Assembly: GCA_021397835.1 (NCBI GenBank)
Contig: JAJFZO010000407.1
Coordinates: 3,596,001-3,660,000 of the forward strand
DNA from: Moringa oleifera
Lineage: Eukaryota > Streptophyta > Magnoliopsida > Brassicales > Moringaceae
Length of the DNA stretch: 64,000 bases
Reading direction: 5' to 3'
Shown: positions 10,398 through 21,531 of the stretch, in pieces
Layout: the number at the start of each line of letters is the position of its first letter
How positions within the stretch are numbered: position 1 is the stretch's first letter
Program-made: the position numbers and the translations under genes
Notes under the pieces: generated by a model
Database searches by the model: none
What the model saw: the letters and a program-made list of their open reading frames with translations, nothing else
Told to the model about the DNA's origin: nothing

Positions 10398-12746
10398 ATG
10401 ACTTCGAAGCTCGTACTGACGGCAGCCATAGTTGCTCTTATAGCATTCATCATTGTTCTAATCCTCCCCAGTCTGTATAGGCCGCCTCGATTGAAGGGGG
10501 CGCGCGACGTTCTCGCAGCTTCAAAAGTTCTCTCACTCAGCCCTGCAGGAGCTACAGCTGGCGAGAGTCTCCAGTTCGATAAGAACGGCATAGGCCCCTA
10601 CACCAGCGTCGCCGACGGCCGCGTCGTTAGATGGGAAGGCGATGAGATTGGCTGGACTACCTTCTCAATCTCCTCTCCTCACAGGTATCAAAACTCTCAC
10701 TAACCCCTCTGATCAGGTTTTCTGAAAATCCTGTGATTTCTGTTTCTGTGCTTATTAAATAACACTGGTATAGCTTTCAAAGGGTTTTCTCAAACCAACT
10801 TCACTGGTAGTGTACTTGCAGAAAATATCGAAAGGGTTTTTCGAAATGGTTCTTATTTTCGATTGGAGCAAACATGACTTTATCATCATAATAGACATGT
10901 GATAGATTCATTTTTTCCCGATTTCTGAGTGACTCTCAAGAAATTTAGAAGTAAAACTTCTGATACTTGGCGGGAACTGGGAACAGCAGGTAGCGTACCT
11001 GCGCTGCTTTCATGTAGATCCACTGTAATTTGTCTTTTGAGATGTTCATACACGTTTAAATGATTAATTTATTTATTCTTTTGGGGCGAGGGTGAGCACT
11101 TTGATGTTGTGCGGTAGCTTGATTCTATATTTTATATTGGGTTTCAGATTATTTATAATACCCTGATTTGATTGTCTTTTGAGTGGAAATTACCACTTTT
11201 GGCATTATAACATTTCTTTAATCTGATTTCTTGACCTTTTCTCTTTAAAGATTTTGGATCTTTCAAAAACGTTATTAGAATAATAGAAAATAGGTCATTT
11301 TTCTATTTATTCCTCCCTGTTCTATATAAATCTATGTTAGAAAGCCTACCAAAGTGTTAACAGAGCCAGGTTTTCTCATGCCAAAAAATTCTTACGGACT
11401 CCTCGAGTTGTCAGAGTCTTGTGGCGAAACTGTTGTAGTATTGTTCTTGAATTTCTGCTAGATTTATGTGGACTTAACATGAATTTGTAATGCATTCCAT
11501 GTTAAAATAATGGGAAAAGAAGTGATAATATATTGCCCTGGCATGCAGAGCTTCTTAGCATAGTTGGATAGACTCATATTGCTAATGCTAATCTTCTTTA
11601 TAGTCACATTTCAGTTTTTCTAGGTTTTAACTATTTGAACCATTTTTCAGGCGGAGCTGCACTGAGCCCGCAGATCCTTTTACTGAGAACGTATGTGGGA
11701 GGCCATTAGGAATACACTTTGAGACCAAAAGTGGAGATCTTTACATTGGAGATTGTTATTTTGGCCTTCTAGTTGCAGGGCCTGAAGGTGGTCTGGGGGA
11801 ACAAGTGCTTGGAAAAGTTGAAAATCGGGCTCTTCACTTTACCAACCATATCGACATTGATGAGGAGAACGATATAATTTACTTCACAGATACCAGCAAA
11901 GTGTACTACATAAGGTAATCTAAGTATAACCAAATTTATGCCCTGTATTTAGAGTATCAAGATTTATTAATCTTGAAGAAATTAAGGGTGGTGGCAAAGG
12001 TCATGTACCCTTTACTGTTCACCTTTTTCCTGAACCAGGAACAAGTCCAGAAGACATCATTTGAAGCTAACTAGAGACTGTTTTGCCTATTGTCAAAAAG
12101 ATGGGTGCGACTTCTTTGTCTCTTTTTGGTCAACACTGACGGCTTTTATCCTCGTATAATCTGCAGGGACTACATGGATTTGCTGTTGACCCAAGAGTCC
12201 TCAGGCAGGTTAATTAAATATGACAAAGTAAGGAATGAATCGACAGTGTTGATGCGAAACCTTGCTTTCCCCAATGGTGTTGCATTAAGCAAGGACAAGT
12301 CCTTCATAACAATAGTTGAATCCACCCGGAGTAGGGTTTGGAGGTATTGGTTGACTGGTCCTAAAGCTGGGAGGCAAGAAATCTTCGCCAAGCTTCCAGG
12401 ATTTCCAGACAATATCAGAAGAAATCCCAAAGGGGAATTCTGGGTTGCCTTGCATGCAAAGAACACACCTCTCAACACCTTAGCAGTCTCTTGGAAATTG
12501 TTTGGTAAGATTTTATTGAAGCTCTTTAACTTCTATCAACTGGAGGAACTGTTGGTAGGAGGACAGCCACATGGCATTGTGGTAAAACTGAGTGAGACAG
12601 GAGAAATTGTGGAAATCTTGGAAGATACTTACGGGAAGACGTTGGCATTTCTAAGCGAAGCCTACGAGTGGGATGGAAAGCTTTATTTGGGGTCCATATT
12701 AACACCTAAAATCGGCGTTTATAACCTTAGTGACCTTAATGCTTGA
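10398..12746 (+). CDS. SSL-B: strictosidine-synthase-like / APMAP-like beta-propeller protein
   Basis: Exons are 10398-10684, 11651-11914 and 12167-12746, with GT-AG sites and phase 2 at both introns, giving 376 residues. It is the closest paralogue of SSL-A. The N-terminal anchor begins MTSKLVLTAAIVALIAF; GES, VCGRPLG, GDLYIGD, FPNG, PGFPDNIRR and the NES sequon are all present. Both proteins end in a DLNA tail that C, D and E lack. Exon 2 has one codon more than in SSL-A (FETKSG against FDKSG). A change of VAEST to IVEST in exon 3 is a small departure from the other copies. About 80 bp after the stop, a Gypsy element interrupts the 3' flank and probably changes the native 3' end. Biochemical role unknown; endomembrane location inferred from the anchor. 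Confidence 0.9.
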
Positions 12747-12826
12747 TTCAAACTTGAAGATTCAGATGGGTGATCAGCACTTGAAGTTGAGTTATGTATC
12801 TTGACTTGGTCATGTTGTTCTTGTTC

Positions 12827-13231
12827 TGATAGGCCTAAGAGGCGCTCCTCTCGAGCCCCTAAGCCCAATCCCAGATACATGAGCTAGCTTCGAGGATGAG
12901 CACATGTTGCAAGTTTTCTACAATTTGTTTATGTGTCTGTCTGTCGTGTTTTAAGTATCTGTTCTATTGTTTGTCTTTAGTTTTTTTTTTTTTTTTTGAA
13001 GTTCAACTATCATAGTTGAACGTTGTATTTTATTTCAGTCATTCTAAGTTCAATTATCATAATTGAAGGTAGAGAGATGAGCTATTGAATCTCTTGAAGA
13101 TTCGGTTTCAAACTCCCATTATGATGTGTAAATTAAGTGAAATAAAAGAAAGAAGTTTTTTGTTAACTTTTGGCTCAATTTGCACCCAAGGACAATTTGC
13201 TAACGTTTTAGACTTCGATTGGAACCTAACA
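12827..13231 (+). repeat. 5' LTR of the Gypsy element
   Basis: It starts TGATAGGCC and ends CTAACA, so it has the expected TG...CA termini. It aligns with the 3' LTR at both ends. About 197 bp in the middle (roughly 12858-13055) is missing from the 3' LTR. That extra part contains a T run near 12980-12997 and two hairpin-forming sequences (about 13001-13021 and 13048-13067). The left flank ends within the SSL-B 3' region. Confidence 0.75.
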
Positions 13232-13232
13232 T

Positions 13233-13245
13233 TGGCATCCGAGCC
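13233..13245 (+). other. Primer-binding site of the Gypsy element
   Basis: TGGCATCCGAGCC lies one base after the 5' LTR. It resembles the TGGTATCAGAGCC site (initiator tRNA-Met) of many plant LTR retrotransposons, with two differences. Confidence 0.7.
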
Positions 13246-16200
13246 AAGTTTATGGCAACAAATAAGGAACGAATCGAGAAACTTGAGGAAGGATTGGGGG
13301 GAGTTCAAGACAATCTTCATCTTGGAAACAGTGATTGCAGACAAATTTCAACGCTTGGAAGGTAATCTCTCCAAGCTGTCTGACGCGTTTTTGGCTGGAA
13401 GGGAATTTTTTCGGTCATAGCTTTCACAGTCGTGAAGGAGCAAGCAGGGGAAGTCGTGAGAGTAACGAGACCAACCGGTCCTTTTCTTCCAAGATTGCAA
13501 AGTTAGAATTTCCAAGATTTTCTGGTGATGACGCTTCAAGAGTGGCTCAACCGTGTGAATCAGCTTTTCGAATTCAAAGAAACTGCAGATGATCAGAAGG
13601 TCTGACAAGCTTCATTCCACTTGGAAAGGGAAGCAAATCAGTGGTGGATGGCTTCGGAAGACGTTTGACGAGGAATAAAGGATCATTACTTAGGAGACAT
13701 TTGAGGATGAGATTCGAACGCGATTTGGACCCTCTAAATCCGAGGAATTCGATGAAGCATTGCTGTAAGTGAGACAAACTAGGACTTCTGCGTGACTACC
13801 TGAAGGAATTTGAAAGACTAAGGAATTGAGGTCGAGGATGGACATCTAAGCTTTGGGGGGGACTTTCATGGGTGGCTTGAAATCCGAATTAGCTTACGTT
13901 ATTGGAATGTTTAAGCCACAAGTACCAATACAACTGTCAAACAGATGTCATGGAAGAAATGCAAAGGAGAAGGGCTCATGCATTGTATTTCAATTGCAAT
14001 GACACACAAATGTCAGGTAACCCAAATTCTTTTGCTGGAAAGTTTTTAATGAATGAACTTGACAACTAGTAAAGAAAGTTTCAGCACAATAGGAGAGGAA
14101 TTGAAGGTAATTGAAGAGAACTCTATATTTTAGCCATTCCAACGAAAGTTCATTTTACCCTTTTTTTTATGATATATTAGTCTATAGTTCCTCATGGCAA
14201 TTACACCTTCAACATGTGCAAACTGCTTCAGAAACTCTTGGCCAGCATTGGTTTTATGTAAAAGCCAGTAAGTGTGACTTTGGTAAATAAGAACTACAAT
14301 ATTTGGGACAAATAATCAGTAATAGAGGGATGAAGGTAAATGAAATAAGGTAGAGGCAATGTTAGCTTGACTGAGGCCGATTACCATTACAAAATTATGG
14401 GGCTTCTTTGGATAGACGGGGTACTATAGGAAGTTTATGCAAGGGTATGGCATTATAGCTCGGTGACTCACTAACTTGCTTAAAAAAGGGAATTTCAGTT
14501 GGAGTGAAGAGGCTGAAGCTGCCTTTGTCAGTTTAAAACATACAATGAGAACTACTCCTACATTGGCAATGCTAATTTTCAAAGAGCTGTTTACAGTAGA
14601 AACGGATGCCTCTGTTGATGGCATAGGGGCAGTTCTTACTCAACATGGGAAGCCAATTACTTGTGAGTGAAACCCTTGGCATCAATAAGCAAAGTTGGTC
14701 CACCTATGCCAAAGAGATGTTGGCAATTGTTGAGGCCATTAGATTATGGCGACCTTACCTTCTTAGCCATAAATTTTACATCTTGACAAATCAAAGAAGC
14801 CTTAAATTCTTCCTTAAGCAGCGAGTGGTAACACTAGAACAGCAAAAATGGGTGGTCAAACTGGTAGTATACGATTATGAAATCATATACTGCCCTAGAC
14901 GAATTCAGCAGCAGATGCGCTTTCTCACCGAGCTGATAGACCACCTTTGCAGATCATTTATTCATCCCAGCTCAATATATAGGGTGACACTAGAAGACCC
15001 AATCCTCTAGACCCTTATGTGCTACAAATGACCAAAACGGCTCAAGAGATTCCAACAGGGTCTTTCAGCTAAGAGATGGATTACTCTTCTACAAAGGAAG
15101 GGTGGTGGTACCAACTGACTCAACCATACATATGCCCAACTCAAAGGCAGGGGGTCATTCAAGCGTCCTTCGCACTTACAAGCGTTTGCATTTGCAATTG
15201 TACTGGCCGAAAATGCACCAGGTTGCGCATGACTATGTGCAACACTGATGTTTGTCTACGGGTGAAAATGGCAACGGCTGCACCTGCTGGATTATTACAG
15301 GCACTCCCGATTTCATCTCAGGTGTGAGTCGACATCACTCTCGATTTCATTGAAGGACTACCACGATCCCATGGTTATGACACTCTATTAGTCGATGTTG
15401 ATCGTCTGAGCAAATATGCACATTTCATTCTCCTTACACATCTATTCTTAACAAAGACTGTAGCAGAGAAATTTTATTGATGGTGTCATCGAATTACATG
15501 GCACGCCCGTTCAATTGTCAATGATCGGGACCCAATTTTCATCGGCAAATTCTAGCAAGAGTTCTTAAATCTTTCAGGCTCTAAACTCACCCTCAGCTCT
15601 GCATCCTCAGACTGATGGTCAAACTGAGGTGGTCAATCGATGAGTGGAGCAATACCTTCGCTGCTTTGTTCATCAACGGCCGGGACTATGGAGCAAGTTC
15701 ATTCCTTGGGCTAAGTTTTGGTACAGCACCACTTATCACGCTTCAATCAAAATGGCACCCTTCCAAGCTTTGTATGGCTGACTGCCCCCATTAATTCCAA
15801 CAGATGTCAGCCATTCTTCAGCAGTGCATGAAGTTGATCAGGCCTTGCAGACGAGATGAGTTGCCGCAACAGCTAAAACAAAATCTTCAGCACTCTATTA
15901 ACGAAATGAAGCAATATGCAGACAACCATAGGAGAAATCTGAAATTTGCTGCTGGAGAGCAAGTCCTTTTGAAGCTCCGTCATCGAAAACTCGCAGCTGG
16001 TACTATGGACCATTTATTGTACTTGAGAAGATAGGAGCTGTAGCATATAAGTTAACAATTGCCTGAATCTGCCAAGATACATCCTGTGTTCCATATTTCT
16101 CTCTTCAAACCTTATGTGGGAACGCCACCTCTTGCTCACCAAGCATTACCCTCACCGGTGAGAGAGTAGTTGAAATTGAACCTTTGCAAATCTTGGACAT

Positions 16201-16368
16201 TCGTTGGATAAAGAGAGGTAATATGTTCCATGAAGAATGCCTAGTTTTATGGAAACAGCTACCTAAAGAAGATGCTACCTGGGCACCTAAGGATCCTCTA
16301 CCCCAGCATTTTCTAGCTTTAGCGCTTGAGGACAAGCATCCTCTTCCAGGAAAGGGCACTGATGGGCC

Positions 16369-16576
16369 TGATAGGCCTACTGGGTGCTCCTCTCGAGCCT
16401 CCAAGAGAGGGGCAGTTGAATATCTTGAAGATTCGGTCTCAAACTCTGCCAGTAGGATATATAAATTATATGAAATGAAAGAGGAAGGCAGCTGAAAGTT
16501 TTTTTTTAACCTGTTGTTCTATTCTCACCAAAGAGAATTTGCTAACATTCTACTTGACTTTGATTGGGACTTTACA
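16369..16576 (+). repeat. 3' LTR of the Gypsy element (internally shorter)
   Basis: It starts TGATAGGCC and ends TTTACA, then passes directly into the SSL-B 3' flank (ctctcgtagcaagctg), which matches the SSL-A 3' flank near 8638. It is about 208 bp against about 405 bp for the 5' LTR. The base differences between the two LTRs indicate an old insertion. Confidence 0.75.
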
Positions 16577-19110
16577 TTCTCTCTCGTAGCAAGCTGTTGA
16601 TGTGCTAATTTTCAGTGATCTGTCTTGGTCATCCCAGGTTGGGTAAATCATGGATGCTTTGAAATGTATTGGTGTTTACAATTTGTTTATACCAGTGCTT
16701 ACCTTGAAGCACCTTCTTGGCTCGTATCTAGTTATTAATACGTCTGCTGAATCTGCTATGGCTGCCAGAGAAGCCCAGGTTGCCATAACAGAGCATAAGC
16801 AGTTCAGCTTTCCATGAAATTGTTCTGGGTACTTGCTCTTGAATTCTCTGGTGGATATTTATGATCAGCTTGCTTGCAACTGAGGAGATCATGAGGCCTG
16901 GATGAGGGTGTTTATTGCCCCACTGTCCACGAATGGTGCTGTAGCTTTTGAGCATTGATGACTATAATTTTCAAGTGGGGAGGCATCAATCTCTTGGGAG
17001 ATCACAGAAACAGTTAGGCATCATAATGACCATATTATTCTTTTGTTGAATTAAATGGAAAAAAATTTATGGTCCTCTCAGTTAATTTTTAGTTAAGGAT
17101 TTTTTTTTTGACAATTTTAAATTTATCTTATTAGATTAGTAATAAAAACAAATATTAAAATTTTATATAAATTTTTATCTTATAATTTTTAAATAAATAT
17201 TAAATTTTAAAACTTAATTTTATATATTATATTTTTTATTATATTAAAATATTAAAATTAATTAACACGCAATCACATAGTTAACTAAACATATCAAAAG
17301 TACATCACATGAGTATAGTAGATGTAGATAATGTCAGAGATAATGTTGTGAGAAAAGGATGATGATAAATAATATTTTTTAGGAAATAAATTAAGATGTT
17401 GATCTTGCCAATTATGTATTATAAGATAAGAACGATGATTATTCATGTTTTTCAGGAAATAAATTGACAACTACCAAAAATAAAAAATAAAAACCCACAA
17501 GCTATATTTCTCATTTCTCAAGACAATTATCTAGATAGAAAATATATTAACAATCATATTGAAAAATAAAATATGATTTATATTTTTTAATATTTAATCG
17601 TATATTTATTTTTATCAATCTCGTAATTTTAAAAAAATTTATATTTTTATAAATAATTTTAAAATAATTACAAAAGTAATCCTAATTGTATTTTTATTTT
17701 TTTTCAAAATTTACAATTCTTTACCCGCAACTTTTTTCAATAAATCTATCTATTTTAAATGAAGACATAATTTAACAGGTGAATCATTAAATAAAATTCT
17801 TAGTTATTTTATCCTAATTCTAATAATTTTTTTCATGTATTATAAAGCATGGTAGTTTCTAACTGAACACTCCCTATGTATTAAGTATAATAAACTTTAC
17901 ATGCAAAAATAAAATAAAATTATCCACTTATTAAAATAGTTAAACAAGTCTTTACAAAAATAAAGAAAAATAATTAACAAAAATAAGTTTAATCAATAAC
18001 TCTAATGCTCTTCACAAGACATTTATAGAAGAGGATTTATTTTTTTTTATTTTTAGACTATTTTCATCAATTAACTCCACAATTCAATTAGCAATGCTTT
18101 CCCCATTGGGATCCATTATTATCATCTTAATTTTTATATAATCAATAGTTATTTCATGGTATTTGATTTGACTTCTAACAGCCAAATATTTAATGTAAAT
18201 TTGTTAGCGTCCACATTGGGAGAAAATAGAAATTTGAATACCCAATTATTTTGTCGCTTATTAATATGTTTTATATGAAATTAAAACTTTCTTTTTTTTT
18301 TTTAAATATCTCATAAATCGCGTGATGGTTTTCTAATTTTTTAAACCTGAATTATGTTAATATTTGTTTAGTTAGCTAACTACTTACGCAATGTCGCATT
18401 CAAAGCTCTCTAGGCCCGAGGCATAAGGTGCCAATTTGATTTGTTTTCACTCCAAGTTAATGTGTGAACATTGACTTTGCCTATCATCTTTAATTATGAA
18501 AGCCAAAGTGTGCATAATTATTTAGTTTAGATCCTACTGGAACCTTTTCAATGTAAGCTTTTTTAAAATAATTTAATCTTCAATAAATTTAAAAATTTTA
18601 TAATATATTAATTTTTATTTTATTTTTATAATTATATATTTAAAATTTTATTAATATTAATAATCTTACATGTATATTGCTTGCATATGATATTTATTTA
18701 TGTAATTAATTTATTATTTTATTAAATATTATCAAATTAAACTAAATATATATTTTTTATTTTTAATAATTTATATTTTACATATTTTTATTAAATTTCA
18801 CATAAAAATTTTGATAATATTTAAATAAATATTAAGATAATTATATAATTATGATTAATTTTTTAAATTAAATTAAATTATAATTTTAAATTTATAATTA
18901 AAAAATTAATAGGTAAATGATTAAATTAAAATTTGACAAAAATTGAGGATTTTTTTATATTCATCATAACTTTAATCTAAAATTTAAATTTTTATTCGAA
19001 TTTTTTATTTTTAAAAAGTATTTTTTTTTCTAAGGCAGAAAAAAGTAACAAAGAAGAGCCCAAAAGCAAAAAGACTTCCATTACCAAAAGAGGATTGGTT
19101 TTGGTAGTAC
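16577..19110. other. Displaced SSL-B 3' flank, then AT-rich spacer
   Basis: 16577-16990 is the remainder of the SSL-B 3' flank, homologous to about 8638-9060 and pushed away from its gene by the Gypsy insertion. From about 17040 to 19050 the DNA is A/T-dominated with homopolymer runs. I see no gene, RNA gene, terminal repeat or retroelement domain. Confidence 0.6.
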
Positions 19111-19114
19111 GATT

Positions 19115-19194
19115 TGAAGAGCACATGTCAGACACGTTTGTTGGTGACAAGGACATTTCGAGCCTCTGCTGCTGCTAAAATTGCTTGTATATAT
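19115..19194 (+). promoter_or_regulatory. SSL-C core promoter
   Basis: gaagagcacatgtcagacacgttt at its left end resembles the paralogue promoter block. A TATATAT sequence at about 19188-19194 lies about 65 bp before the chosen ATG. The in-frame ATG at 19114 lies upstream of this TATA sequence and would add 48 residues not found in the other copies, so it is probably not the translation start. Confidence 0.5.
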
Positions 19195-19257
19195 GCTTCA
19201 TTTCGCAGAAATATTTCCAAAGCCATTGCGGCCTATCTTCATCTTTACAGTAGAGCC

Positions 19258-21531
19258 ATGAATCTGAAGCTCGCCGTGCCGGCGGCCGTAGTTGCACTTC
19301 TTTCAATCCTTTCCGTCTACTATGGCCCTAGTATATATAAGCCGCCTCGATTAGAGGGGTCGCGCGATGTTCTCGCGTCCGCAAAAGTCCTCTCGCTTAG
19401 CAGTGCAGGAGCTGTAGCAGGAGAGAGTATCGAGTTCGATAACAACGGTGGAGGCCCCTACACGGGCGTCGCTGACGGTCGCATCCTCAAATGGGAAGGC
19501 GATGCCGTCGGTTGGACTACTTTCGCAATTGTCTCTCCTCACAGGTATCAAGATTGTCTTACCCCCTTTGATCCAGTTTCGTGGTGATCCTATGTTGTGG
19601 TTAGTTAAGGACGGGGTTAGGGCTTCGAGATTCAGTCCTGATCTCAGTTACCCTCTAGGATTTTGGTGGGTCCTTCATTGGCATGTTCCTATTATAGCTC
19701 TCCTTTACGTTCCTTTACATGTGTGCTTGCAGGAAATTGTGATAGGGCTTTTCAAAATGTTCTTTTTGATTGAAACAAAGAGTGTCATTTTCATCATAAC
19801 AGAACATGTAACTAATTCGATCTTTTATTTCTGAGTGACCCAAGAAATTTCGAAGTCAAACTTCTGATTCTTGGTGGGAAGTGGGAATAGGGAAGCGCAG
19901 GTGCCATGCATGCCCTGCTTTCATGTACATCCAGTATACTTCCTTTTGTAATTGATCATATATTTGAACTTTGCCTTGGATTGTTTATAAGCACCAGATG
20001 TTAAGCTGATTTTCTTTTTTGACCTGATCTTTCCAGAAACATTCTTAAACATATAGAAAATAGCTTATTGAGAAACACTCTTCATTTTTTTTTTAATCTT
20101 CCGCCCTATATTTTATGGAACTATTTCAGAATGCCTTCCAGAGTGTTAACAGAGCAGGGTTTTCTCCAACAAAAATTCTTACAACTCATTTAGTTGTATG
20201 ATTCTTGTGGTGAAATTGTTGGAGTATTGCTCCTCGGTTTATGTTAAATTAATTTAGGTGCACCTGACATGAATTTGTAATGCATCCCATGTTAGAATGA
20301 TCAGAAACGAAGGGATACTATATTGCCAATTTTCCATGGCAAGCAGAGCTTCTTAGCATAGTTGAATAGACTCATATTGTTAATGCTATTTTCTTTGTGG
20401 TCACAGTTTAGTTTCTCTTGGTTTTAACTGATTGAAGTCGTAATTTTCCAGGGCGGGCTGCACCAAGGCAGCATCAGCGATTAGAGAAAATGTATGTGGA
20501 AGGCCATTAGGATTAAAGTTTGAGAGGAAAAGTGGAGATCTCTACATTGCAGATTCTTACTTTGGCCTTCTAGTTGTAGGGCCTGAAGGTGGTTTGGCCA
20601 AACAAGTGGTTGGAGAAGTTGAAGATCGGCACCTTCACTTCACCAACGCTATTGACATTGATGAGGAGAATGATATAATTTACTTCACAGATACCAGTGA
20701 AAAGTACTACATAAGGTAAACTAAGCTAAACCCAAAATTTTGCCTTCTATATGTCGTATCAAGGTTTACTAATCTTGAAGAAATTAAACGTAGCAGTGAA
20801 GGTCATGTATCCTTCACCATTCTCGTTTCTCTGAACCAGGAAAAAGTCCAGAGGAAGCCATTTGAAGCTATCTAGAGACTACTTTGCCTCGTGTGAAAAG
20901 ATAGGTTTGGTTTCTTTGTCTCTGTTTGGTCAAGACTAACAACTTTTGTCTTTCTGTAATCTGCAGGGAGTTATTGGAAATGGTCTTGAACCATGACTGC
21001 TCAGGCAGGTTAATTAAATATGACAAAGTAAGAAATGAATCAACTGTGATGATGCGAAACCTTGCTTTCCCCAATGGTGTAGCGCTAAGCAAAGATGGAT
21101 CCTTCCTATTAGTAGCTGAAGCCATGCGGGGTAGGATTTGGAGGTATTGGCTCAGTGGCCCTAAAGCCGGAACCCAAGAAATATTTACCTACCTTCCTGG
21201 AGGGATAGACAATATCAGAAGAAATTCCAAGGGGGAATTCTGGGTTGCCTTGCATACAAAGGGAACAACCCTAAACGCCTATGTTATGTCTTATAGATGG
21301 TTGAGTAAGCTTTTGTTCAATATCCTTGACGAATCTCTAATTCGCCATATCTTGGCCGGAGGACAGCCTAATGGCATTGTTGTGAAACTTAGTGAGAATG
21401 GGGAAATTTTGGATATGTTAGAAGATAGTGAAGGAAAGACTCTGATGCACATCAGTGAGGCCTACGAGAAGGATGGAAAGCTGTGGTTGGGGTCAATAAC
21501 AACACCTTACATAGGCGTTTATGACCTGTAA
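19258..21531 (+). CDS. SSL-C: strictosidine-synthase-like / APMAP-like beta-propeller protein
   Basis: Exons are 19258-19544, 20452-20715 and 20967-21531 (GT-AG, phase 2 at both), giving 371 residues. The start aligns with SSL-A and B. An N-terminal anchor (about residues 4-22) is followed by the propeller with GES, VCGRPLG, GDLYIAD, FPNG and DNIRR motifs and the NES sequon. Subgroup markers are CTKAASAIRENV at the start of exon 2, RHLHFTNAIDIDEE, YLPGGIDNIRR and RHILAGGQPNG. These are shared with SSL-E rather than with SSL-D, which lies between them. The protein ends at YDL, without the DLNA tail of A and B. Function is that of the SSL/APMAP family: probable endomembrane propeller enzyme of unknown substrate. 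Confidence 0.9.

Larger units (their letters stand above)
12827..16576 (+). mobile_element. Defective Ty3/Gypsy chromovirus-type LTR retrotransposon in SSL-B 3' flank
   Basis: The element carries a 5' LTR, a tRNA-Met-type primer-binding site, a gag relic (about 13480-13990; FHLE.EANQWW motif near 13620), a C-terminal RT/RNase H relic (about 14400-14960; FTVETDASVDGIGAVL and YILTNQRSLK), an integrase relic (about 15150-15790; HPQTDGQTEVVNR and DRDPIF), a chromodomain-like end (about 16170-16345; VLWKQLPKEDATW) and a 3' LTR. Protease and most of the RT, including the catalytic aspartates, are missing. Many stops and frameshifts break the rest. It is about 3.75 kb, much shorter than complete elements of this group. 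Comparing the flanks with the uninterrupted SSL-A 3' region recovers the empty site. Confidence 0.88.

Noticed and set aside
6231..12746. Strictosidine synthase (alkaloid pathway) as a literal function for the SSL genes
   Set aside because: SSL proteins share the fold but generally not the activity, and the APMAP-like motifs and membrane anchor fit the SSL/APMAP class better. No alkaloid-pathway neighbour is present.
19114..19257. 48-codon N-terminal extension of SSL-C from an upstream in-frame ATG
   Set aside because: A TATA sequence lies inside it and no paralogue has such an extension, so the start at 19258 is preferred.
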